From Persicaria tinctoria (lineage: Eukaryota > Streptophyta > Magnoliopsida > Caryophyllales > Polygonaceae), in NCBI GenBank assembly GCA_037127255.1, contig JBANSL010000003.1:16271314-16335313 (forward strand): a stretch of DNA of 64,000 bases. The letters run 5' to 3'. This document shows, piece by piece, positions 54,801-64,000 of the stretch. Position numbers and translations under genes: made by a program. The stretch's first letter is position 1. Every line of letters starts with the position of its first letter. Under the pieces are notes generated by a model, which worked only from the letters and a program-made list of their open reading frames with translations, was not told the origin of the DNA and did no database searches.

Positions 54801-56197
54801 TCAGGATCAAACGGCACTCGGATGGATCGATCGAGCGTTACAAAGCTCGCTTGGTAGTAAAGGGTTTTAGTCAAGAGGAAGGTGTTGATTTCTTCGACAC
54901 ATTTAGCCCGGTGATCAAGCCAACAACTATCCGCCTAGTACTATCCATTGCTCTCTCTCGTGGCTGGCACATAAGACAACTCGACGTCAACAACGCCTTT
55001 CTGAATGGCGACCTCCGTGAGGAAGTCTACATGGAACAACCGAGAGGGTTTGAAGATCCGGCTCGTCCGACATATGTCTGTCGCCTCCACAAAGCTCTCT
55101 ACGGCCTTAAACAAGCTCCGAGGGCATGGTTCATCAAGCTCAAGTCCTTCCTTGTCACTCATGGATTTCGAGCGTGTCAATCGGACACTTCGCTGTTTGT
55201 ACACTCCTCGGTATCGGTCACCATTTATATTCTTATTTATGTGGATGATCTTATAATAACAGGGAGTGATCCGGCATACATCCGTCGCTTCATCAAGGCT
55301 CTCCACTCCGCCTTCGCCCTCAAAGACCTCGGCGATCTTCATTACTTCTTGGGCATCCGAATCACACGCGATTCCCATGGTCTTTCACTCTCCCAGCAAG
55401 GCTACATTCATGACATATTAGAGAGAAGTAAGATGGCCGACGCCGCCCCCATAGCCACTCCTGCAGATCCATCCTCTCGCCTCACCATCACTGGCGAACC
55501 ATTCCCCGATCCAACCCTCTATCGCCAGACTGTAGGCTCTCTTCAATATGCCACGATCACTCGGCCGGACATCGCTTTCGCTGTCAACCGGGTCTGTCAG
55601 TATATGCACTCTCCTACCTTGGCTCATTGGCAAGCGGTCAAGCGTATCCTCCGCTATCTCAAGGGTAGCCTACACTTGGGCCTGCACTTCCAGCCGACAA
55701 AGACACCATCGGTGCTTGCTTATTCTGATGCGGGCTGGGTCTTTGACCCTGACGATTGCCGGTCGCAATACGGGTTTGCTATATTCCATGGTCACAACCT
55801 CATTAGCTGGACATCTCGGAAGCAACGGGTCGTCGCCCGGTCCAGTACCGAAGCTGAATATCGTGCGCTTGCCTACACTTCGGCTGAGCTACTGTGGATC
55901 AATCAGCTCCTTCGTGATTTGGCAGTTCGCACTTGGGATCCCCCTACGATTCTATGTGACAATGTGGGAGCAGCATTTCTGTGCAAAAATCCAGTCATCA
56001 GCACTCGATCGAAGCATATCAAACTGGACTTTCACTTCGTTCGAGAGCAAGTCGAGTCGGGCGATCTCCTCATCAAATTTGTATCGTCCAAGGATCAGCT
56101 GGCTGACATTTTCACCAAACCATTGACTAAGGATCGAATAGCCTGGCTACGTTCCAAGCTCCAAGTTCGTCCCGCTCTTGGACTTGTCGGGGGGTAA
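51892..56197 (+). pseudogene. Copia gag-pol polyprotein, disrupted in the middle
   Basis: The first frame (51892-54330, from the first ATG after the primer site) holds gag (LDRDNYPLWRTTVISALE), a zinc knuckle CQLCNRPGHEALDC, protease with FDTGATDHV, the HHCC integrase zinc region (LHRWHCRLGHP, CDSCQLGK) and the integrase core (MDDCTKFVWIY, TDGGGEF, QNGAIERRNR). The DVWGP motif, which carries the first catalytic Asp in Copia integrases, here reads SGVWGP. A roughly 200-bp inserted or scrambled stretch around 54290-54480 breaks the frame. The second frame (54587-56197, open somewhat further upstream) has reverse transcriptase (FSPVIKPTTIRLVLSIA, LYGLKQAPRAWF, ILIYVDDLIITG) and RNase H (AYSDAGWVFDPDD, SSTEAEYRALA, CDNVGAAFL). 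The break and the Asp-to-Gly change make autonomous movement unlikely. Confidence 0.85.
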
Positions 56198-56387
56198 CAA
56201 GAGACGTTAGTCCCAGTATCCCACTAGTTCCTTAAATCTCTCAACCTCTTAACCTCCCACCCACTCTCTCTGAATGTACTCCTGTATTTTCTCAACAGTT
56301 CTCTCTTGTACTCTATATATGATTGTAATCTGATGATAAAAGATAGACAAGGAAACATTTGAAATCTCAACTACTTGTGTGCTTATA
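56195..56387 (+). repeat. Copia 3' LTR
   Basis: 193 bp, begins TAACAAGAGACG immediately after the polypurine tract and ends GTGCTTATA before the target duplication ctccg. Confidence 0.9.
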
Positions 56388-56392
56388 CTCCG

Positions 56393-57059
56393 CGTTGTTC
56401 TCGCGTGCTCTGTCGGAATGGAGGTCCGCCTGCTGTCGTCTTCCACATGTTCGACGAAATGCGTTGATCGAAGGTATTCATCTCTCTCTGTTTGATGTTT
56501 TGATTCCTATTGCTTACCAATTAGAGATTGGAAATGCGTTGATTCCTATTGTTATCTCCTCCTCTCTGTATAACGTCAGCATTCAATTTCTTCTATCTAT
56601 AATGGAAATTTCTTATTCCTGCACTACTAATTTCAATTCCTTTGATGAATTGGGTGAGAAATTTGATGAAATGTTTGTGGTAGAGTGTTGTTTGCATCGG
56701 AATCCCTGTCAATGTTTGTGGTAGAGTACTGTTTTTGGTAGAGTACTAATTTCAACTCATTCTTGGTTGCTACTACTAATTTATTAGGTAGTACTGTAGG
56801 TAGAGTGTTGTTTGCATCAGGAGGACTCTGCCGCCATGGGCTGTGGCTGCTTGATCGGTTGCTTTGCTTACCAGGGTAGACCCTTGCTTGAGCACTTTAA
56901 AGACCCATAGATCCCACAAATCCACCAATTCAATGTAACAACAAAGGTGTTTTATTATTCTCACAAAGTAATTATATATATAAATTACACAAGAGAGAAA
57001 TCAACTGATACAGCCACACCAATTATGGCCGAAATTAATATTAGTTGGATATTATATAT
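56393..57059. other. Helitron interior, possible captured gene piece
   Basis: Directly after the Copia element the + strand has gaatggaggtccgcctgctg, continuous with the DNA left of the Copia once it is removed. It may be part of a captured gene leader or exon. A long low-complexity frame follows (56359-56724) without recognisable domain. Confidence 0.3.
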
Positions 57060-57780
57060 GTTTGTATATTTATATGTTTGAGTCCTTAAAATTTGGTTTG
57101 TTTTTTTAGTGCTGACATCGTTTTTATGCTTATTTTTTAGTGCTGACATCCTTTTTAGTTGGATATTATATATGTAGGTATATTTATGTGTATTTTGTAG
57201 TGTTGACATCGTTTTTATGCGTGTTTTTTAGCGCTGACACTATTTTATGCGTATTTTTATGTAGGTATACATGTGTTGGTATATTTTTGCAATATAAGAG
57301 ATGGAGGAGGTAGGATGTACAATGATTTTGAGCTATTTGGTGGCATCGACGGGCGTCAGCAGAGGAGTCTCCATTGTCATTTTACACCTTTTAGGATGTA
57401 TGAAAGCGTAAGTTATGTTTTTAAGTTAATGACTTTTGGCTACTGATTTTTTTTAGGTTGTTGATTTTTTGTGTGAGTAATGCAATTTGTCTCCAATTTA
57501 TTTTAGTGCTGACATCGTTTTTAGTTAGATATTATATATGTAGATAAATATGTATGCTTGACTCCTTAGAAATTGGTTTATTTTTTAGTGCTGACATAGT
57601 TTTTATGCGTATTTTTTAGTGCTGACATCGTTTTTAATTTGATATTATATATGTAAGTATATATGTATGCTTGACTCCTTAAAAATTGGTTTATTTCTTA
57701 GTGCTGACATCGTTTTTATACGTATTTTTTAGTGCTGACGTCGTTTTCATGCATATTTTTGTGTAGGTATATATTGGTTG
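57060..57780. repeat. Degenerate tandem repeats (ttagtgctgacatcgttttt)
   Basis: The motif ttttagtgctgacatcgttt recurs about ten times, with spacers such as atgcgtattttt and ttggatattatatatgtag. It is an imperfect minisatellite-like array inside the Helitron. No gene. Confidence 0.75.
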
Positions 57781-57989
57781 ACATCGTTTTTGCAATATAA
57801 GAGATGGATGAGGAAAGAGGTCAGCATTGTCGGCGTCGAAAAATTCTTTGTTTTAATTGTTTACCGTTATTCTTTGTTTCTCACTACCAAAAATAAAATA
57901 AAATATTCATTTCTTTTTTTTTGTAGAACACTTCTTTGTCTCTTTGTTCTCCCCCTTTTATATTTTTAATGACTTAATACGTCAAATAT

Positions 57990-58400
57990 ATTGATCTTCG
58001 ATGTCATCATTGTCGGCGTCAGCATCCTCGTAGAACGTGTGAGCAATGCTGACGTCAGCATTCCCGACGTCGTTGTCGTCGACGTCACCATTCTCGTAGA
58101 CGGCGTCAGCATTGTTGATGTCAACATTCCCGTCGTTGACGTCAGCATTGACGCGTGGAACAAAAAAACTTCCTTATAAACGGTGTCAGCATTGACACGC
58201 GAAAAAAAAAAAAAAAAAAAAACCTTCCTTGTAAAGGGTGTCAGCATTGCTGACGTCAACATTCCCGACGTCGGCGTCAGCATTGACGCGGGAAAAAAAA
58301 ATAAAAAAAAAAATAAAAAACTTCCTTGTAAACGGTGTCAGCAATGCTGACGTCATCATTTCTGACGATGACGTCAGCACTGACGCGCGCGCAAAAAAAA
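57990..58400. repeat. GACGTCAGCATT-rich array
   Basis: Dense repetition of gacgtcagcattcccgacgt and variants, with tgacgtca and gacgcg cores and A runs between. It gives overlapping open frames on both strands that are only translations of the repeat. TGACG/ACGT cores are bZIP-type binding sites in plants; any regulatory role here is inference. Confidence 0.7.
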
Positions 58401-58484
58401 AATGGTGATGCGGAGGGGGGGCACAGAGGGGCGCGCATGAGGGGAGGGGGGGCACGCAGGAGGGGCACAAGGGTGTTGTATAGT

Positions 58485-58620
58485 TTTGCAAATTTTCCAA
58501 AATCTTGTATATTTGGCTAATTTGGCCTTCATATTTGTATATTTGGCAAATCACCCCAAAAAAAATTGGTTGCAACGACCATTTGACCTATGGTCGTTGC
58601 GACCACGTTGCCCTGTGCTA
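58485..58620. repeat. Right arm of the inverted repeat inside the Helitron
   Basis: Holds tatatttggctaatttggcc and ggtcgttgcgaccacg, the mirror of the left arm at 50965-51125. Possibly the two ends of an older foldback or Mutator-like element that carried the L12 fragment. Confidence 0.6.
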
Positions 58621-58992
58621 AACGGCAAATTGCCCCTGCGCTAAACGGAAATCCTGTTGATTTTTATAATTACTTTTTATTTTGACATTTCAATTAAATA
58701 TCTATCCATTTTGAATATGACCAATAAATATAATATTGGAAACAAATATTTAAACTTCCCTTAATAATATCGATTAATAAGAAAAGAAACTTTTGATTAG
58801 TATGAAAATAGGAAACAAATATGTTTAAAATAGGAAACGTGTATTTTAAAATTTTCTCAATAATATTGACCAATAAGAAAATATCATTTGAATAAAAAAT
58901 TAAGTTTAATTGTGGGCGTGACACGTCAGCCAAATGCTAGCAGAATTAGTAATATTAATAGATAGATAATAGATAATAGATTAATAGATAGA

Positions 58993-61020
58993 TGTTTTAA
59001 ATTATTAAAGGAAATTGTCAATCGTCGTTTTCCCTTGTTATCTCTTTTTTTAAGACCTAGTCGCCCTCCAATACGCTCCCCAATGCCCTCCTCAAGGTGG
59101 TGTCGTGACCCTCCCTAAGTGCATCGACACCCACGACACAAAACCATACCCACATGCCACAACCACAAAGACAACTAGATATGCCTGCAAATTGAGCGAA
59201 TTGAAGATCGCATACTCAATTTTACAATGGAATCGTTGCATTTGTTGATGGTAGTGGCAAGGAGGTGGCGAGGGAGAGAGGGAGGGAGAGAAGAATGATT
59301 GCAAGCAGTTAAGAGGAGGTTGTGGTAATGGACGATGAAGGTGTCGTTGGAGTTGTTGAATTTGAGGCGGATAAGGGAGGTTGTGAGGAGGGTGGTTTTG
59401 AAGAGATAAATCTTGAGATTAACCTTCAATTGCGCAAATTGAAGATCGAATTAGCTAGAGAATTGTAGTCACTCGATTTGTTGCATATCTTTTTTTTTAA
59501 CAACGCAAGAATTTAGAGAGTATCAGTCTCTGCTGAACCACTCTCCAACATTATCTTTAGGATGAGGGACAACAAGTATGGTCATGACAAGATGAAGTCC
59601 AAATCACAATAATATCGCAGCATGACCACTTTATCATATACTACTATTATATGCTTAAGATAGATTTTGCCCAATTTCAATAAATGGATATATTTTTAGT
59701 AGATTTTACTCAATTTGATTAAATATTTATGCTAAAGATAAGATTTTACTAACTTGTTATCCGACTCTATTTAATCAATATATATAGTACTTCGTATTAT
59801 ATATTTAATACTTAATACGTCTTAAAATTTAAGTAATTTTAAGATTTTGCACAAGTTTTAATAAGACACTCACCTCTCCATCAACGTAGAAAACCTAAAC
59901 CTAATTACTATCCCCTACCTAGAAAACCTAAAATGACATATATTTTGATACAACTAAATTACTCTAAAACGACTTAAATTTTGAGACGAATAGAGTATAA
60001 TATTTTACCCAATTTCATTACATTTCGATATATTATTATCTATTTAAGACAAGATTTTACTCAATTTCATTAGATATATCTCCATCCTTATCAATTACAA
60101 TAGCCTTTAGACTACAAAAAAAAAAAAAAAAAAAACGGTTAGGCAACAAAATGAGAAATGAACAAAAAGTAAGAGGCCTATTTTGAATCAGAGAAAGGTA
60201 AAAAGTAAGGGCAGAAATAGCAATTTTTACCCTGATCGAATAACTACAAAACTACTAGAGGTAAAATAGTTCACTACTAAGATTACATTCTCTTACTCTC
60301 TTAGTGATTGACTCATTTGGATCACTCCCTTCACTTTCCCACTGCATCAAAAGTGTAGCATGTGAAACAACTCTTTACAGCCTTATTGAGCCCACTGATC
60401 GCAAAGTCGACCACCCGCGGTTTTGACAAACAAAGTTAAAAACGAAACCAACCAACCAAACAAACCAACTTCGCAACTCCTCAATGTAGAAAGAATCGAA
60501 AGCAACCCATACTAAATAACCCTCCTTATCAATCAAGGTATCAATCACCCCTTCCTTTCCGTTGATTCATTCAAACCTCTCCTTTTTTTTTATCTTCCAT
60601 TCAAAAATCAAACAGAATAAACTTTTAAGATTCATAAACAGAGGACATTAGGCAACAAGAGCAATTGTCACTTCAGTTCTACTTATACTCAAACAAGTGA
60701 GATTTTTACCTATCAAAATTACCACATTTTCCCTTCCAATCATGATAATTTCATTTGCTAAAATTGTAAAGCTTGAGAACTGATGCCATAAATAGAAAAA
60801 TTAAAGCTTACAGAGACAGATAATCAATACAGTGTATATTACAGTACAAATTTTACCACTGGAGGAAACAACAAACTAAAACTTTACCCATGATTTTTAC
60901 TGACTATAGTATTAACTATTTAACTATTTACCATTGTTGCAGCTGCTACCTACCAATTGGAATTGGAAAGAAGTACGAAGAGTACCTAATTCACAAACCC
61001 TCGCCTTCAACCCTTTCCAG
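58993..61020. other. Intergenic region, no gene seen
   Basis: Starts with the rest of the AT-rich tandem unit. Short frames at 59092-59429 (-) are Pro/Ser-rich without a domain. An A run lies at 60114-60136. The stretch before the ATL gene would hold its 3'UTR (below 61021 on the minus strand). Nothing else was recognised. Confidence 0.35.
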
Positions 61021-61578
61021 TTAGGGCAAGAAGGTGTTCAGGCCGAGTCCGCCTACTTCGATGACGGTCTCCGTCACCGGAGGTTCGGAAGCCGGGGAGG
61101 TATCTGCGGGGAGGCCGCCGCACCTCTGGCATCGCCCGACGGCCAAGATCTGGCGGCAGGAGGGGCAGGAGGAGTGAGATCCGAGCCAGGTGTCGACGCA
61201 GACGACGTGGAAGGCGTGGCCGCACTGAGGGAGGACGCGGATTTCGTCTCCGGCGACGAATTCGGAGAGGCAGATGGGGCAATCGGCGAGCTTGCTGGCG
61301 AGGTCGTCGGAGAAGGTGAGCTTTGGGAGCGAGCGGAGCACTTTCTTCTTGAGGCCTTTATTGGCCGAGGAGTGGGCGGCGCCGTGGCCGCCTCCGCCTC
61401 CGGATAGGCGGCGGATCCAAGCGCAGCGAGCGACGGCGACCAGGCCTAGGACGCAGATTAGGGCGCAGAGGAGCGCGGCGAGGATGACGACAAAGTCGGA
61501 GTCAACGGTCTCGTTGGCCGAGGACGCATCGGCGGCCGGAGGGGAAGTGGATTTGAGGAATCTGGAAGGATAAGTCAT
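61021..61578 (-). CDS. RING-H2 E3 ubiquitin ligase, ATL8/ATL80-like
   Basis: An intronless frame of 185 residues, as usual for ATL genes. A single membrane span covers about 29-50 (VVILAALLCALICVLGLVAV) near the N terminus, followed by a Gly-rich link and the basic GLKKKVLRSLP. The RING-H2 finger has Cys100, Cys103, Cys118, His120, His123, Cys126, Cys137 and Cys140 in the C-x2-C-x14-C-x1-H-x2-H-x2-C-x10-C-x2-C spacing of ATLs. The stretch LGSHSSCPSCRQIL and the later RCQRCGG resemble ATL8 and ATL80. ATLs are membrane-bound ubiquitin ligases acting with E2 enzymes; the substrate here is unknown. The ATG at 61578 gives the usual N-terminal length. Confidence 0.92.
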   Translation of the reverse strand: MTYPSRFLKSTSPPAADASSANETVDSDFVVILAALLCALICVLGLVAVARCAWIRRLSGGGGGHGAAHSSANKGLKKKVLRSLPKLTFSDDLASKLADCPICLSEFVAGDEIRVLPQCGHAFHVVCVDTWLGSHSSCPSCRQILAVGRCQRCGGLPADTSPASEPPVTETVIEVGGLGLNTFLP

Positions 61579-61700
61579 GGCGGAAAGGGGGATTTGGGGG
61601 TCGACACTTTGTGAGAGAGGATACAGACTACAGAGAGAAAGAGAGAGGACACGTTTGTCTTGAAGCTAGATGTACTCTCGATATATAATATAAAAAGATT
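61579..61700 (-). promoter_or_regulatory. 5'UTR and TATA region of the ATL gene
   Basis: On the minus strand a TATATTATATATCGAG stretch lies near 61695-61680, about 100 bp before the start codon, followed by a CT-rich leader (ctctctttctctctg) common in plant 5'UTRs. Confidence 0.5.
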
Positions 61701-63334
61701 TTTTCGGCCCAATAAAAAATAATTTATATATACTGTACTGTTTAGTAGCAACTAGCAATAGTTAAATAGGTCACACTATATGAGATGGCATGCTATTGAA
61801 ATAAAAAAATAAAAGTTGGTACAAGGAAATGGGTAGTTTTAGGTAAGGAATTTATTTGCTCACAAGTCATAACTAACTCTAGGAGGACTTATTAGATTGT
61901 ATTACATGAGATTATTTACTATTTAAAGTTCTTTTCAAAAGTCTCTTTTTGGTCTTTTTAAAATGTTACTCCGTATGTTTGGTAAATTAAAATTTGTTAA
62001 GTATTTGAAGTTGATTTGACTTGTGAGACTAATCGATTGATAAAATAGTACGAGTAGTTAAAAAGAGTTTTTTTAATTAAGTGTTTTATTAACTATACTT
62101 TTACGGAGTTTATTTTTAACACGATTTTAAGAAGCTAAATTTTTTATAAAATATTAATTTTTTAAAATAATATTATATTTATTATAATATTATTTAAATA
62201 TTTTAAAAAAAAAGTTAATTCTTTCAAATTATTTTGGTCAAGTTTAATTCTTTCAAATATCACTACTTAAGAGTTAAGAGACACTTAATTAATGAGTGTG
62301 TATATATGATGGATTTATAATATAAGTGAAGTTTAAAAATATAAATTTTATCATAAATGGTAACAGTTGTTATAAGTATATTTGTTTATAATATAAGTGA
62401 AGTTTAAAAATATAAATTTCATCATAAATGGTAAAAGTTGTTATAAGTATATTTGTTTAAAATATAAATAAATATCAAAATAATATGGATACTATTTACC
62501 CTATATTGAACCACTAGCTTTTCACTCTTGATAAATTTCCAACTGAAAGGTTGTACCAAACATAGTTTTAAAAAGTCATAATTTTCATAGTCATGAAAAT
62601 GAAGTATATTTCTACTTTTTATTCTTTATGTTATCAATGTTAAAGTTAGATTCTAAATCTTCATATACTTTTACAAATTAAAAAAAAATCTTCATATGCT
62701 TCCAAATGTTTTGATAATATCAGTACTTTGTCGGGGGTAATGCTTAACTTCGTCCTTCGTCTAAGTCATCGTCTTGTTCGGTTTAGTTGTATTTAGTTTC
62801 ATTTTTGAAGAGTTCTTACCTGTATTTTGCATCATATTTGTATTTTTATGTTTGTTTAGACGACATACTTGTCGACCATTGAGGTTCAAATATGTCTGAC
62901 ATAGAATTCTTTCTCCTAATAAAAAAATACATCAGTACTATGGATTATGCTTAGCTAGTTCCGATTAAAAGATAAGAGGTCTTATTTTTAACATCTCAAA
63001 GTCAAACTTTACTTAGCTAAACATGCATGTCATGGCGGCTCATGGATTGGAGATAATGGCTCATTGCCTCATTGCCTCGTTGCTTCTTTACACATATTTT
63101 TTTATTCCATTTCCATTTTCATCAAAATATGACATAATTAGGGTATTAGTTTTGTTTAAAAAAATATGTTATTTAATATTTAAATCATTATTTTATAACA
63201 AATACTCTTGTATAATCAATTATAATTTTTAAAAAGATAAAAAAAATGTAATAGGTAAGAGTGTGTGTGTGTGTATATATAAAAAAAATAGTATATTTGT
63301 CCAATTGCAGAAATCCACTATTTAAATACACCCA
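61701..63334. other. AT-rich intergenic DNA with a 71-bp tandem duplication
   Basis: No gene seen. At about 62313-62455 a 71-bp unit (tataatataagtgaagttta, then catcataaatggtaa) occurs twice. A short GT microsatellite (gtgtgtgtgtgt) lies at about 63261-63274. Confidence 0.5.
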
Positions 63335-63945
63335 TTTGCCATAAATACCCCTTAAATTGATATTTTCATAAAACCACCTTTTAAATGACTTCCTATATCA
63401 ATCAACCACCCCCGAATATATTCCATCCAAATATAGGTTAAATTTGATAAATTGTAATTTTATCCACTCCTTTTATATAATATTATAATAAAATTTTAAC
63501 AATTAAAAAATAAAATATAAATAAATAATTATGAAATTGGGAGGAAATTATGGATGTTATTTTCTCTTTTTAAACAACCGATAAAATGGTGTCGACTTCT
63601 ACAAAATTGCTCTCTATTCAATTGAGTCGCTCGTTTTCCCCTTCCAAATCACTTTTTAATTCTCCATTAGCTTCTACACACTTTCAATTTGGGAGCAAAA
63701 ATAATGTCAATTGTATCCTCTCAATTTAATTCTTACTTATATTATTTACTTTTTTCTTTTTTAATTCTTAAATTTTCATTATCAAATAATTAAACAAGAA
63801 GGGTAAAATTATAATTTAACAAGTTTAACCAAAATTTGGACGGAATAATCTCGAAGGTGATTGATTATTGACAAAAGTTATTTAAAGGATGGTTTTCTAA
63901 AAATATCAATTTAAGCGGTGGTTTATGGCAAATGGATACTATTGA
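63335..63945. mobile_element. Foldback element near the right edge
   Basis: The left part (ccatttgccataaatacccc, ttaaattgatatttt, aaccaccttttaaatga) is mirrored at 63835-63945 (tcaatttaagcggtggttta, tggcaaatgg). The arms span over 100 bp. It resembles non-autonomous Mutator-like foldback elements, but no 9-bp target duplication was found. The centre is AT-rich. Confidence 0.6.
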
Positions 63946-64000
63946 ACCCGTTTTAGTCATCTAGCTAATAGTAATACATATGCCTATATATAGAGACTTT

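Larger units (their letters stand above)
51643..56387 (+). mobile_element. Copia LTR retrotransposon with TA...TA LTRs
   Basis: Complete structure: target duplication ctccg at 51638-51642 and 56388-56392; 5' LTR 51643-51835; 3' LTR 56195-56387 (both 193 bp). The primer-binding site TGGTACCAGAGC lies at 51836-51847, one base off the initiator tRNA-Met match. A G-rich polypurine tract (gtcgggggg) directly precedes the 3' LTR. The LTRs start TAACAAG and end CTTATA, not the usual TG...CA. They differ at about five positions, all transitions, so the insertion is young but not brand new. It interrupts the DNA downstream of the L12 fragment. Confidence 0.92.
49141..58992 (-). mobile_element. Non-autonomous Helitron
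   Basis: On the minus strand it begins TCTATCTATTAATCTATTAT (complement of 58992 downward) and ends with the hairpin CGTGCCTTCAAGGCACG, then GGTATTACA and CTAG (49154 to 49141). TC at the 5' end, and a hairpin about ten bases before CTRR at the 3' end, are Helitron signatures. The insertion lies exactly between host A (49140) and T (58993). Joining the flanks restores ttaaatgttttaaattatt, identical to a neighbouring unit of the tandem array. The Rep/helicase gene is absent. The 9.85 kb include the Copia element (4.7 kb), a ribosomal protein L12 fragment and several repeat blocks. Confidence 0.88.

Noticed and set aside
57966..58283. Thr/Ser-rich repetitive frame on the minus strand
   Set aside because: Only the translation of the GACGTCAGCATT array.
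60934..61407. 157-codon plus-strand frame over the ATL gene
   Set aside because: Antisense of the RING-H2 coding region; the minus-strand frame has all eight zinc ligands.
62313..62455. CRISPR-like or satellite array
   Set aside because: Only two units of 71 bp; a simple tandem duplication.

Overview
The window reads as nuclear DNA of a dicot plant. It is AT-rich, with intron-split genes, plant-specific families (DC1, ATL RING-H2, UPF0496, plant BAG/IQ) and a heavy load of plant transposons. I cannot name the species from the sequence; a Lamiales-type dicot is only a guess.

Host genes, left to right: a broken UPF0496 gene (899-2219, -); a complete ten-exon ER-type DnaJ gene of the DNAJC25 class (3394-6929, +); a two-exon DC1-domain gene with an apparent GC-AG intron (12679-14676, +); an HSP20-like gene of the IDM2/IDM3 type (17882-18462, +) followed by a truncated BAG5-like fragment (19309-19603, -); a second copy of the HSP20-like gene (35899-36479, +) followed by the complete BAG5-like gene (37397-37879, -); and an ATL8/ATL80-type RING-H2 gene (61021-61578, -).

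The centre of the window is a direct segmental duplication. Copy A (about 15908-19603, 3.7 kb) is compact. Copy B (about 21097-37690, 16.6 kb) is the same unit inflated by insertions that can be delimited from their target-site duplications: a LINE in the 5'UTR exon (21446-24533), a Tourist-type MITE (25499-25796), a short SINE-like insert (25880-25975), a foldback MULE (26591-28807) holding a Harbinger-like element (27827-28659), a hAT element (29374-35095) holding an almost intact LINE (29567-34265), and a Stowaway (35217-35467). Despite this, the coding exons and coding intron of the two HSP20-like genes look identical base for base, which suggests recent gene conversion.

The right third is dominated by a non-autonomous Helitron (49141-58992, -), whose empty site can be rebuilt from the tandem repeat it landed in. 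It carries a decayed ribosomal protein L12 fragment and a nested 4.7-kb Copia element with unusual TA...TA long terminal repeats. Other mobile DNA includes an old LINE (8783-11206) with a Stowaway inside it, LTR remnants, a Ty3/gypsy gag-protease fragment (41628-44271), several MITEs, SINE-like retroposons, a probable plastid insertion (about 11535-11710) and two facing tRNA-like sequences near 40 kb. No CRISPR array, rRNA or prokaryotic-style operon was seen.
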